DNA from: Colwellia sp. PAMC 20917
GTDB lineage: Bacteria; Pseudomonadota; Gammaproteobacteria; Enterobacterales; Alteromonadaceae
Length of the DNA: 64,000 nt
Assembly: GCF_001767295.1 (NCBI RefSeq)
Contig: NZ_CP014944.1
Span: 2,976,001-3,040,000 of the forward strand
Direction: 5' to 3'
The stretch's first letter is position 1. The number at the start of each line of letters is the position of its first letter. The notes beneath the pieces were generated by a model, which saw only the letters and a list, made by a program, of their open reading frames with translations, did no database searches and was not told the DNA's origin. A program made the translations under genes and the position numbers. This document shows positions 16,145 to 24,459 of the stretch, piece by piece.

Positions 16145-17569
16145 ATGAGCGCATCGAGAGAGCAGTTTAGCTCTAAACTTGGATTTATTTTGGCAGCAGC
16201 AGGTTCTGCTGTTGGTATTGGCAATTTAGTTGGCTTTCCAGTAAACGCAGCTAAAAATGGGGGTGGCGCATTTTTAATCATGTATGCAATATTCGTATTT
16301 TTAATTTGTTTACCGGTGATGATTGCAGAAATGGCCGTTGGTCGAAAAACCCAAAAAGAACCTGTTGGCGCCTACAAAGCGTTAAGTGGCGGCAGTAGAG
16401 GTTGGGGCATCGCTGGTATATTCGGTGTCTTAACTCCCTTTATGATTGCGGTTTTTTATATGGTGCTAACGGTCTGGATTTTTGGCTATGTTGCATTAAC
16501 ACTCGCGGGTAAATTAGATTACTTAGCCAGTGGCAATGGTTTTGGTGAGTTCATCAACAGTCCCTATTTATTTGTTGCTATGTTTGCCGTAGCGGCTATT
16601 GTCAACTTCATCTTAGTGGCAGGTGTCAAAGAGGGCATAGAAAAAGCGGCAAAAGTTTTAATGCCAACATTATTTGTGATGTTGATAATTATGGTGGTTT
16701 ACGTCTTAACACTAGAAAATGCTTTTGCTGGTGTGAAATTCTTTATTGTTCCTGATTTTGATAAAATTACTCCTTCAGTCATTAATGGCGCATTGTCACA
16801 AGCCTTTTTCTCGCTATCACTCGGTATGGGGATTTTAATTACTTACGGTTCATATATTAATAATAAAACCGACATAGTTAATTCTGCAAAACTGGTTGCA
16901 CTAACCGACACCGCTGTTGCCTTTACTGCCGGTTTAATGATTTTACCTGCGGTGTTTTCATTCAACCCGAATGTTAACCCAGCGGAATTAAGTGACAGCT
17001 CAGTCTCATTGATCTTTACTTTTTTACCTAAAATATTTTTAGCATTACAAGTGTCGCTTGGTTATATTGGTGCGAGTGCTGTTGCGGCATTTTTCTTCCT
17101 GTTGGTCTTTTTTGCTGCAATAACATCACTGGTATCGATTATTGAAGTACCCGTTTCTTACTTAGTGACTGAAAAGAAACATAGCCGCAGAAAAGCTTTA
17201 TCCATTTTAATGATTGTTGGTGGCGCGCTAACAGTCTTTGCTATGGTCTCTTTTGGTATGGTGTCATTCTTTACTGAATTTACCAGTTATGCTGGGGGCA
17301 CACGTTCATTCTTTGACGTGGTTTATGATATTTTCTACGATACTATTTTACCGTTAAACGGCTTTTTATTATGTGTTTTCGTTAGCTATCGTTGGAAAAA
17401 GCATAACTTGTCAGAAGAGCTGGCTATTGGTAACGATACCTATAAAGGCTCTTGGGTAGAAAAGTACGTTAACTTTTCATTAGGCACTTTTATTCCAGTC
17501 ATTGTCTTGGGTATTTTCTTGAATACGGTGACACAAAAATTCTTTGCTTTTAGTATTTTTGGATTTTAG
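16145..17569 (+). CDS. Sodium-dependent SNF-family (neurotransmitter:sodium symporter) transporter
   Basis: These inner-membrane carriers import amino acids or related solutes with sodium, as LeuT does. The N-terminal signature GFILAAAGSAVGIGNLVGFP, with the unwound TM1 sodium-site residues, is unmistakable. The 474 residues hold about 11 or 12 membrane segments with a short charged loop (TEKKHSRRKA). The start has AAGGAC upstream. It is monocistronic between a palindromic operator candidate and a strong terminator. The substrate cannot be told from sequence; an amino acid is likely. Confidence 0.9.
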   Translation: MSASREQFSSKLGFILAAAGSAVGIGNLVGFPVNAAKNGGGAFLIMYAIFVFLICLPVMIAEMAVGRKTQKEPVGAYKALSGGSRGWGIAGIFGVLTPFMIAVFYMVLTVWIFGYVALTLAGKLDYLASGNGFGEFINSPYLFVAMFAVAAIVNFILVAGVKEGIEKAAKVLMPTLFVMLIIMVVYVLTLENAFAGVKFFIVPDFDKITPSVINGALSQAFFSLSLGMGILITYGSYINNKTDIVNSAKLVALTDTAVAFTAGLMILPAVFSFNPNVNPAELSDSSVSLIFTFLPKIFLALQVSLGYIGASAVAAFFFLLVFFAAITSLVSIIEVPVSYLVTEKKHSRRKALSILMIVGGALTVFAMVSFGMVSFFTEFTSYAGGTRSFFDVVYDIFYDTILPLNGFLLCVFVSYRWKKHNLSEELAIGNDTYKGSWVEKYVNFSLGTFIPVIVLGIFLNTVTQKFFAFSIFGF

Positions 17570-17607
17570 TTTATTAATCTAGACTAAACAGGCAAACGAT
17601 TTGAACG

Positions 17608-17645
17608 TAAAGCCGCATAATTTGTTATTATGCGGCTTTATTTTT
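17608..17645 (+). terminator. Intrinsic terminator after the SNF transporter
   Basis: TAAAGCCGCATAA and TTATGCGGCTTTA form a 13-bp stem, followed by five Ts. Confidence 0.85.
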
Positions 17646-17664
17646 GGCCATAAAAAATTAAGTT

Positions 17665-18594
17665 ATGAATTCAACGCTTCAAACACATCTTCAACCTATT
17701 TTAGTCCGTCTTCAAAATGAAAATAAGCTCGTCGATTGTCAGCGATTATTTCACGGTCGTGGTCATGCTTACCCTGGCTTAACCCATGTTAATGTTGATT
17801 GGTTCTCACCCGTTGTGCTTATTACGCTTTACCAAGAGGTTGAAGAGGCTTGGTTAAGTGAACAAGTTATCGTGATCCAACAGTTGCTACCACAATGTCT
17901 ATCTATCCAAGTGCAGTATCGTAGCCGAAAATTTTCGCCAAGTGAAGTACTCTGGGGAGAAGAGATCAACGCATTAAACGCTCAAGAACATGGTTTGCAA
18001 TATCACCTTAGTTTGGGGAAGGCACAAAATTCTGGACTGTTTCTTGATATGAGTAATGGCCGCCAGTGGGTCAAAGATAACAGTCAAGGTAAAAAAGTGT
18101 TAAACCTTTTTGCCTACACCTGTGCTTTCTCTATTGCTGCCATCGCCGGTGGTGCAGAGCAAGTCGTTAATATTGATATGAGTAAAGGCGCTTTATCAAC
18201 AGGACGTGAAAACCATAAACTTAATAAGCAAGAGGCGAGTAAGGTAAAGTATGAAGGTGTCGATATTTTTAAATCTTACGGCAAGTTAAAAAAATATGGT
18301 CCTTATGATTTATTAATCTGCGATCCACCTTCATTTCAAAAAGGGAGTGTCAATATTGAGCGAGATTACCAGAAAATAATTAAACGTTTGCCGGTATTAA
18401 TGGCAAATAATAGTGATGTTATACTCTGTTTAAATTCCCCTGATTTAAGTGAGAACTTTTTGTTAGCGGAAGTCGCTAGAGAGTGCCCTCAGTGTCAATT
18501 TCAGCATCGTATTGAAAACCCCGAAGTGTTTGTTGAGGCTGAAGCAGGTAAGGGCTTGAAAGTACTTTATTTTCGCTATGTTGAGATGTGTTAA
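17665..18594 (+). CDS. Class I SAM-dependent methyltransferase, RlmI-like without a PUA domain
   Basis: The 309 residues include GLFLDMSNGRQWV, the SAM-binding VLNLFAYTCAFSIAA, NIDMSKGAL and the catalytic-type motif ICDPPSFQKGS. These match the Methyltrans_SAM family that contains the 23S rRNA m5C1962 methyltransferase RlmI. RlmI is near 400 residues with an N-terminal PUA domain; here the N-terminal part is shorter and I do not see a PUA domain. An RNA cytosine methyltransferase is likely, but the substrate is uncertain. Confidence 0.75.
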   Translation: MNSTLQTHLQPILVRLQNENKLVDCQRLFHGRGHAYPGLTHVNVDWFSPVVLITLYQEVEEAWLSEQVIVIQQLLPQCLSIQVQYRSRKFSPSEVLWGEEINALNAQEHGLQYHLSLGKAQNSGLFLDMSNGRQWVKDNSQGKKVLNLFAYTCAFSIAAIAGGAEQVVNIDMSKGALSTGRENHKLNKQEASKVKYEGVDIFKSYGKLKKYGPYDLLICDPPSFQKGSVNIERDYQKIIKRLPVLMANNSDVILCLNSPDLSENFLLAEVARECPQCQFQHRIENPEVFVEAEAGKGLKVLYFRYVEMC

Positions 18595-18604
18595 TAAACC
18601 ATAC

Positions 18605-19219
18605 TTAGCTAATCACTATTCGTGCTGCAAGTAATATCAAAAAACTGCCGGTTACCTTGTCAACAATATGGCTGTTTTCACGTAACTTACTAATGATATT
18701 ACCGCGCGATAGTGTAAAGGTTACTAGGCAATACCATAAAGCATCAATGCTGCCTACGGTGGCAGTCATTATTACTTTTTGTTCACTGCTGGCATCTCCT
18801 GCTAAAAACTGGCTAAATAATGCGAGAAAGAAAATAGCAAGTTTAGGATTTAAAAAGGCAATTAAAAAGCCATCTCGCCAGCCATTTACCTGTGTTTTTG
18901 CCGCGGAGTCATCTTGAGAAAATACTTGGTTATTTTTTTTACTTAATAATGATTTTACCCCCAAGTAAAGTAAAAAAGCAGCGCCTGCATATTGAATAAT
19001 ACTAAATATTAAAGGCGATTTAACGATAATTACCGCTATGCCTGTTGCTGTAATCGCCGCGTAAAGTGCAACGCCTAAACCGTGACTAATCGCCGTCGCA
19101 TAACCTTGTGGTGTTCCGCCAGCGAGGGTATTTTTGATGACTAATGCTAAACTCGGGCCTGGTGATAAAGCGCCCATCATACAAATAACCACAAAAGATA
19201 ACCATAAGTGAAATTCCAT
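18605..19219 (-). CDS. LysE/RhtB-family amino-acid exporter
   Basis: The 204-residue membrane protein has about six hydrophobic segments and the family signature GALSPGPSLALVIKNTLAGG, with conserved NPK (FLNPKLAIFF) in the middle. Members export amino acids such as lysine, threonine or homoserine lactone from the cytoplasm. It is convergent with the methyltransferase gene, ten bases apart, and 48 bp downstream of the DNA ligase gene on the same strand. The substrate is unknown. Confidence 0.85.
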   Translation of the reverse strand: MEFHLWLSFVVICMMGALSPGPSLALVIKNTLAGGTPQGYATAISHGLGVALYAAITATGIAVIIVKSPLIFSIIQYAGAAFLLYLGVKSLLSKKNNQVFSQDDSAAKTQVNGWRDGFLIAFLNPKLAIFFLALFSQFLAGDASSEQKVIMTATVGSIDALWYCLVTFTLSRGNIISKLRENSHIVDKVTGSFLILLAARIVIS

Positions 19220-19267
19220 TAATTATTATTCTCTTTTTTAAAGGATTGAATCGTAATTTTGTCTATT

Positions 19268-20146
19268 TTACTGGCTCAACGCTAAGGTACGCACACGTAA
19301 AAAGCTAGCAAATTTTGGCACACCTCGCGCTGTTTTACCAATGTATTTAAAGGTAATTGTGCTACCAATCTTTGGTGGGTTTTTACGTTGTTCGTCAGTA
19401 AAACCACTACCAATTTTAAAGAGTAAGCCTGACTTCATTTTTACTCTTATCGATCCCATCATATTTTTGTACTTGCCTTTACCTGCGATATAAGCAACAA
19501 CGATCGCTTCACTATCATCATATTGTTTTAATTTTATCAGGTCTTTGCTTCTCCCTATTTTATAATAGGCGGCTTGATGATGTAGCATCAGTCCTTCCCC
19601 GCCTTTTTCGACCACGTCTGCTAAACGTTGATTCAATATCGCAATTGAGTTTACTTTCTCTTGTTTTATGACTTGCCAATAGTGATTGTCTGTTGTTGCC
19701 ATCTCAGCTTTCATTTGCTTAATACGCTCACTAAAAGTACCTGAATGCTTGGGTAAATCAAAAACCATAAAGCGTATTTTCTGCCAACAACTTATTGTGA
19801 TTCGCTGTTGGGGGGCATGCTTTCTAACACAGCTGCTGATCTTTTCAAATTCAGCGCGCTTGCTCCATAGTTCGCCATCAAGATAGGTTAATGGCCAACC
19901 TTGAGTAAACCATTTTGGCGCATGGATAAGATTACCGCCACGGGTTAATAAGTTTTTACCGTTCCAATAACCTCGAATACCGTCAAGTTTTTCACTAACA
20001 AAATATTCGCTGATCTTTATCGGGGTTTTACTCTCTACTTTATAAGGCGTAGCCAGCTGAATTTTTGGTAACTCTGAGGTGTAGCCTTGTGGCCAAAGGA
20101 TAAAACTGGTGAATATGGCAAAATATTTTAAGGTGAATATTTTCAA
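19268..20146 (-). CDS. ATP-dependent DNA ligase with signal peptide (Lig E type)
   Basis: The protein seals nicks through a covalent lysyl-AMP. Motif I is SEKLDGIRG (nucleophile Lys in KLDG), motif III is in FMVFDLPK, motif IV is GGEGLMLHH, and motif V is LIKLKQYDDSEA. At 292 residues it consists of only the nucleotidyltransferase and OB domains, like the minimal Lig E enzymes of Haemophilus and Neisseria. The N-terminus is a signal peptide, so it probably acts in the periplasm, where a role in repairing incoming or extracellular DNA has been suggested. This is a second ligase beside the usual NAD-dependent LigA, which is not in the window. Confidence 0.88.
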   Translation of the reverse strand: MKIFTLKYFAIFTSFILWPQGYTSELPKIQLATPYKVESKTPIKISEYFVSEKLDGIRGYWNGKNLLTRGGNLIHAPKWFTQGWPLTYLDGELWSKRAEFEKISSCVRKHAPQQRITISCWQKIRFMVFDLPKHSGTFSERIKQMKAEMATTDNHYWQVIKQEKVNSIAILNQRLADVVEKGGEGLMLHHQAAYYKIGRSKDLIKLKQYDDSEAIVVAYIAGKGKYKNMMGSIRVKMKSGLLFKIGSGFTDEQRKNPPKIGSTITFKYIGKTARGVPKFASFLRVRTLALSQ

Positions 20147-20281
20147 AATTGAACATCCTTGCTCATTTCTCGATAGGTTTTAGTATAGAAGTTTTTTTTG
20201 CGATTGCTAATGTAATGTTAATTAAATGTACTAAGCTGTTAATGCTAGTTGTTGTTTTATTGCGAAGTTCAAGGAGGAGCT

Positions 20282-20809
20282 ATGTATAAAGTACATTTTA
20301 AACTTTTTTTTATAAGTATGACTTTAATTTTTTCTCAGCAAAGCTTTGCTGGGAAAAAACACTGTCAGCGCTATGAAGATAAGTTAGCTAATATTCAGTC
20401 TCAGCAAAGACAAGGTCATAGTGTAAAACGAAGTGAACGTTTGAAAAAACAAGAAGAAAGTGCTCGAACAAAATGGTGGCAATGTCAACAAAGTCGATTA
20501 AAAAAGCCCATAGTAAATAAGCAAAATAAACAGAAAAAAAAGCCGATAAAAATATCTGTTAAAGGTCAGCAGTTATCGAGAAGTTCAGCTAGTGATATTA
20601 AAGAAAACCGTATAGATCCCTTCGAAACCTCAGCTGCGCTGGTCTTAAAATCTCGCTATCAAGGAGAAAAGTTGCGAGCATGGCTGGAGTACTATCAACA
20701 GCCAAAGCTATGCTCGCGACCTAAAACAATTAAAAAGTTTGCTTTTTGTGTGGAAAACAGAAGAACACAACAGCTAGCGTTTGATAAAATGATGTTAATA
20801 AAATTTTAA
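20282..20809 (+). CDS. Small basic secreted protein of unknown function
   Basis: The start at 20282 follows an excellent binding site, AAGGAGGAGC. The 175 residues begin with a cleavable signal peptide (cut near SFAG-KK) and continue with a highly basic, Gln/Lys-rich region, then a more ordered C-terminal part with paired cysteines (QPKLCSRPK, FAFCVEN). I recognise no family. It is divergent from the ligase gene and may share its control region. Confidence 0.55.
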   Translation: MYKVHFKLFFISMTLIFSQQSFAGKKHCQRYEDKLANIQSQQRQGHSVKRSERLKKQEESARTKWWQCQQSRLKKPIVNKQNKQKKKPIKISVKGQQLSRSSASDIKENRIDPFETSAALVLKSRYQGEKLRAWLEYYQQPKLCSRPKTIKKFAFCVENRRTQQLAFDKMMLIKF

Positions 20810-20831
20810 CTAGCATCATCTTATTAAGGGG

Positions 20832-21539
20832 TTATTTTAAGTACTGCGCTTTTTTATCATTGTAATGATTAACGAGACTATCAATAGTGGTTTGGTCATA
20901 ATCTCTTAAGCCACTGAGTAACATGTGCTTTTTACCATTACCAATCACTTTGCCATCAGCGACTAAGTCAAAAGGCAAGGTTGCTTTACCCCGTTTACCG
21001 TCAATGAGTAAGCTAGGCGTCGTTAATTGCAATTGCACGTCGGCAAAATCAACTTCATCTAAATGAATAAACATATTCTCGTACATCACCATTGGACGTG
21101 TTGGGTTGATCATGACATTTTTTTCAAACATCAATTTCACTAAAATATGTGGAAAAGTATGGCCAGAGAACTCAACGTAGGCGCGGATCAAAGCATCGAT
21201 CGATTGACGGTTAGTTGTACACTGTCCTGAAGCCTCTATTTTCATATATTCTTTTGCATTATCATCAAGAATACTTGCTGATTCGACAATTTTTTCAGGA
21301 AAATTGAGTTTAATGCCATCGGTCACCATACCTGAAAAAGTAAAGCCCATATTTTGTGATAAACCTGACTTTTCTAGCACTAATGAAAAAAGTAAATCAC
21401 CTGGCACGCAAAAACGTTTTGCATCGGCATCGTGCAGCGGATTGAAATCATCGGCAACTATTTTAGCGAAATCGCTACCTTGCTGACGAGAAAAACTAAT
21501 TTGATTGTTTGTAATATTACAGTAACGTTCTAGAAACAT
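20832..21539 (-). CDS. DUF3581-like protein with a hotdog-type FNPxHD motif
   Basis: The 235-residue cytoplasmic protein carries DFNPLHDADAKRF, which recalls the hydratase motif of MaoC-like hotdog folds, and SLVLEKSGLS. It resembles DUF3581, a family of gammaproteobacterial proteins of this size. Whether it binds or hydrates an acyl thioester is unknown. It is convergent with the small secreted protein gene. The family name is from memory. Confidence 0.6.
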   Translation of the reverse strand: MFLERYCNITNNQISFSRQQGSDFAKIVADDFNPLHDADAKRFCVPGDLLFSLVLEKSGLSQNMGFTFSGMVTDGIKLNFPEKIVESASILDDNAKEYMKIEASGQCTTNRQSIDALIRAYVEFSGHTFPHILVKLMFEKNVMINPTRPMVMYENMFIHLDEVDFADVQLQLTTPSLLIDGKRGKATLPFDLVADGKVIGNGKKHMLLSGLRDYDQTTIDSLVNHYNDKKAQYLK

Positions 21540-21650
21540 TTTGCATACATCTATTATGTGAAAACCGCCGTATACTAGCAGTTACTTGTCGACAAATGGA
21601 AATTATCTAATAAAAGTAATACTAAGCAGACCAGTACTGTCAGGGCTTTT

Positions 21651-21944
21651 CTAAAAAATTATTGGCTTAAAGTCTTTCACTAAGGTCTCTTTTTTAAGCT
21701 TAGTAAACTTCTTTAGTTGATATTCGCGCTTGCAAGCGAGTTGACGATTTTCTTGGGGCTCAGCGTAAACTAATTCGACCGGCCGCCGAACTCGCGTATA
21801 TTTAGCCCCTGTTTTATTACAAGTATTATGCTCACCTAAACGGCGAATTAGGTCGGTAGTAATACCCGCGTATAAACTGTTGTCTGCACAACGTAAATAA
21901 TAAACAAACCAAGTTGGCTTGGCGGTTGGTTCTTTTTTTTGCAT
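21651..21944 (-). CDS. GIY-YIG nuclease-domain protein (UPF0213/YhbQ type)
   Basis: The core reads WFVYYLRCADNSLYAGITTD with RLGEHN, the GIY-YIG fold of small YhbQ-like proteins. YhbQ relatives are about 100 residues, so the start at 21944 (97 residues) is preferred over 21995. A 14-bp direct repeat, CAAGTTGGCTTGGC, spans this start region and makes TAKPT appear twice in the longer reading. The biological role is unknown; the fold is that of DNA repair and homing nucleases. Confidence 0.8.
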   Translation of the reverse strand: MQKKEPTAKPTWFVYYLRCADNSLYAGITTDLIRRLGEHNTCNKTGAKYTRVRRPVELVYAEPQENRQLACKREYQLKKFTKLKKETLVKDFKPIIF

Positions 21945-22090
21945 ACAAGTTGGCTTGGCTGTAAAGGTTTTGCTGATATAACAATAGTATCGCAATTTTT
22001 GTTGCCGAAATCGATAAAAAGCTGGCTGTCATTTACAGAGTTTTATACCATGCCCTTTAAATTTCTCCATCAAACATATCGAGACAATAA

Positions 22091-22927
22091 ATGACCCATT
22101 ACGATGCAGGTGCTTTGAGTAAAATGACTGCTCAGTTAGATGAAAACGGACTCGTTCATTACCAATTACCTATAGGCGATCAGCTCATTGATATGAATGC
22201 GTTAATTGGGAAAAATATTACTTTAGATTACCAAGGTAAAATAGCGTGTCGTCATTGTGCAAGAGTAACCAAGAAAAGTTATTCGCAAGGTTTTTGTTAT
22301 CCGTGTATGCAAAAGCTCGCTCAATGCGATATGTGTATTATGAAACCAGAAACTTGCCATCATGCTCAGGGGACTTGTCGTGAGCCTGAATGGGGCGTAA
22401 AAAATTGCATGGTTAATCATTATGTTTATTTAGCCAATACCTCTGGCATTAAAGTTGGCATTACTCGCCATACTCAAATACCCACCCGCTGGATTGACCA
22501 AGGTGCAACACAAGCTTTAAAACTATTCAGAGTAAGTACACGCTTACAATCGGGTTTAGTTGAAATAGCACTGGCTAAGTTTATTGCCGATAAAACAAAC
22601 TGGCGAGCTATGTTAAAAGGTGCGGGTGAAATGGTTGATTTAAAAGCGAAAGCACAAGCATTACTACCTGAAATTGCAGCACAGTTAGACGATATTAAAT
22701 TACGCTTTGGTGCAGACGCCGTTGAATTACTTGACGAACCAGTAGTCAATTTGAACTTTCCTGTTGAACAGTACTTAGAAAAAATCGGCTCTTTTAACTT
22801 TGATAAAACCCCCCAAGTCTCAGGATTATTGCAAGGGATAAAAGGCCAATATCTTATTTTTGATAAGGGGGTTATTAATATTAGAAAATTTGGCTCTTAC
22901 CAAGTTGCCTTAACCGTTGAAGACTAA
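22091..22927 (+). CDS. DUF2797-family protein
   Basis: This 278-residue cytoplasmic protein has four zinc-ligand-like cysteine pairs (CRHC, CYPC, CDMC, and later single cysteines) between about 55 and 105. A segment follows, YVYLANTSGIKVGITR...PTRWIDQGA, that resembles a GIY-YIG-like core. DUF2797 proteins are widespread in gammaproteobacteria and uncharacterised. It is divergent from the GIY-YIG gene, so two GIY-YIG-type proteins may sit back to back. Confidence 0.75.
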   Translation: MTHYDAGALSKMTAQLDENGLVHYQLPIGDQLIDMNALIGKNITLDYQGKIACRHCARVTKKSYSQGFCYPCMQKLAQCDMCIMKPETCHHAQGTCREPEWGVKNCMVNHYVYLANTSGIKVGITRHTQIPTRWIDQGATQALKLFRVSTRLQSGLVEIALAKFIADKTNWRAMLKGAGEMVDLKAKAQALLPEIAAQLDDIKLRFGADAVELLDEPVVNLNFPVEQYLEKIGSFNFDKTPQVSGLLQGIKGQYLIFDKGVINIRKFGSYQVALTVED

Positions 22928-23119
22928 TTAGACTTTTTCTGAAAATAAGTCACTTATTATTAATATAGTGTCTATACTTGAGTAAAATTTAGGTTATTGC
23001 TAATACCTTGTATCTTATTGAAAAACTGAGCCATCAGCGGGTGTTAGCTTTAAATTTATTTGCTGAGTGTTTTATTTTTATATAAAAACAACCCTATATT
23101 TCTTGTTAGGATTTTTGTT

Positions 23120-23965
23120 ATGAATGCTGTTGAATACGCCGAACAGGCGAGTGAAATATTTGTATTGTCGGATTCTTTTATCCGCATTAAAGAGTTAATT
23201 GATAACGAATCATCAACTATTGATGATATAGCGGATGTCATTTTACTTGATCCCGCCTTGTCAGCGACTATTTTAAAGCTCTCAAACAGCTCTTTTTTTA
23301 ACTATCCTGGTAAAATAGACACTATTTCTAAAGCGGTTTTAATCTTGGGTATTACCGAAGTTTACAACTTAGTTATTGCTTATTTTACCACTGATGCCTT
23401 TAGAAAACTAAAAGCCAGTCCCGAATATTTAGATGACTTTTGGGAGCGTAGTGTTGACTGTGCATTAACGGTTAAATTTTTAGGCACTAAACTAAACGTA
23501 CCTAATGCGGAACGATTATTTATTTTAGGTTTGCTGCATAATTTAGGCGAATTAGTCATACATCAATTTATGCCTGAAAAAGTAGAACAATGTAAGCATA
23601 TTAATTCAGATGAATTGCCTTGGACTAAACAACTACAAACACTGGGTTTTTCCTACGCTGACATTACCGCTGAATTATTAAAACAATGGCAACTTCCTTA
23701 CAGCTTGATTGAACCTATACGTTATCAAGATGAAGAGGAGTTTCAACATAGTACCGACGAAACTAAGTTACTTTATATTGCTAAACGAATAATGACACTG
23801 AACCACCAATGCAAAAGTCATTGCCAAGCCGATGTCATTAGTGATGAAAAACTCGATGCGTTATCAGTGCAACAAGAGCTGTTGCGTGATGCCAGCGACT
23901 TCTGTGATATGGAACGTTTAAGTATTCTTGCTGTACTTAATCCAAGTGCCTCTATGCTTTATTAA
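23120..23965 (+). CDS. HDOD-domain signalling protein (paralogue 2)
   Basis: The ATG at 23120, with AGGA ten bases upstream, gives 281 residues; the frame opens 60 bases earlier without a good start signal. The HDOD domain covers the protein: DPALSATILKLSNSSFF, GKIDTISKAVLILG, and LLHNLGELVIHQF in place of the HD metal ligands. It matches the gene at 15048-15905 in length and motif order. Downstream is a non-coding stretch and then a minus-strand GGDEF gene. Its partner is unknown. Confidence 0.85.
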   Translation: MNAVEYAEQASEIFVLSDSFIRIKELIDNESSTIDDIADVILLDPALSATILKLSNSSFFNYPGKIDTISKAVLILGITEVYNLVIAYFTTDAFRKLKASPEYLDDFWERSVDCALTVKFLGTKLNVPNAERLFILGLLHNLGELVIHQFMPEKVEQCKHINSDELPWTKQLQTLGFSYADITAELLKQWQLPYSLIEPIRYQDEEEFQHSTDETKLLYIAKRIMTLNHQCKSHCQADVISDEKLDALSVQQELLRDASDFCDMERLSILAVLNPSASMLY

Positions 23966-24459
23966 CCGCTATATCTTTTGATATAATAACTGTGGGTGAG
24001 GGCAGTGATCTATTTAGCAATAGCTTGTCTTTGCTGAGCTAATCTCATCTCAATTTTTATTGCTCTTACCTTGTCTGCGCAGCTAATACACTCATTAATC
24101 ATGGGGTGTCACCGAGTAATAAACCACTTAGGTAGCAGAACTGTCTTTACCATCCTTGCTAATTAACTTTTCCTTGCCTTGCCTAACTCCGCTAATAGCT
24201 TTACTTAACAAACGGGACTTACTTGCATGCTAATTATGATCACTGCCACTTAAGCTGAGAATCCCAGGCAAGTGAAAGTTGTAGACTTTGAATTTTTTTG
24301 CCAGAGCGAAGTATCAATAACCAAAATAACACAATGACTACAGTCACAAGTAGACCATCAGTTCGTTTCCTAATACATTATAGATACAATTGAGACCGTA
24401 TATGGTCAGGACATTAGCATTGCTAATACTTAGTTTTCGATCTGAGGAGAGTTAAGGTA
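23966..24459. other. 494-bp gap, nothing recognised
   Basis: The HDOD gene (plus) and the GGDEF gene (minus) converge on this stretch. No ORF of note, hairpin with T-tract, repeat or RNA gene was recognised. Confidence 0.5.

Noticed and set aside
18657-18917. Plus-strand ORF within the LysE gene
   Set aside because: It is antisense to a well-supported transporter and has no family resemblance.
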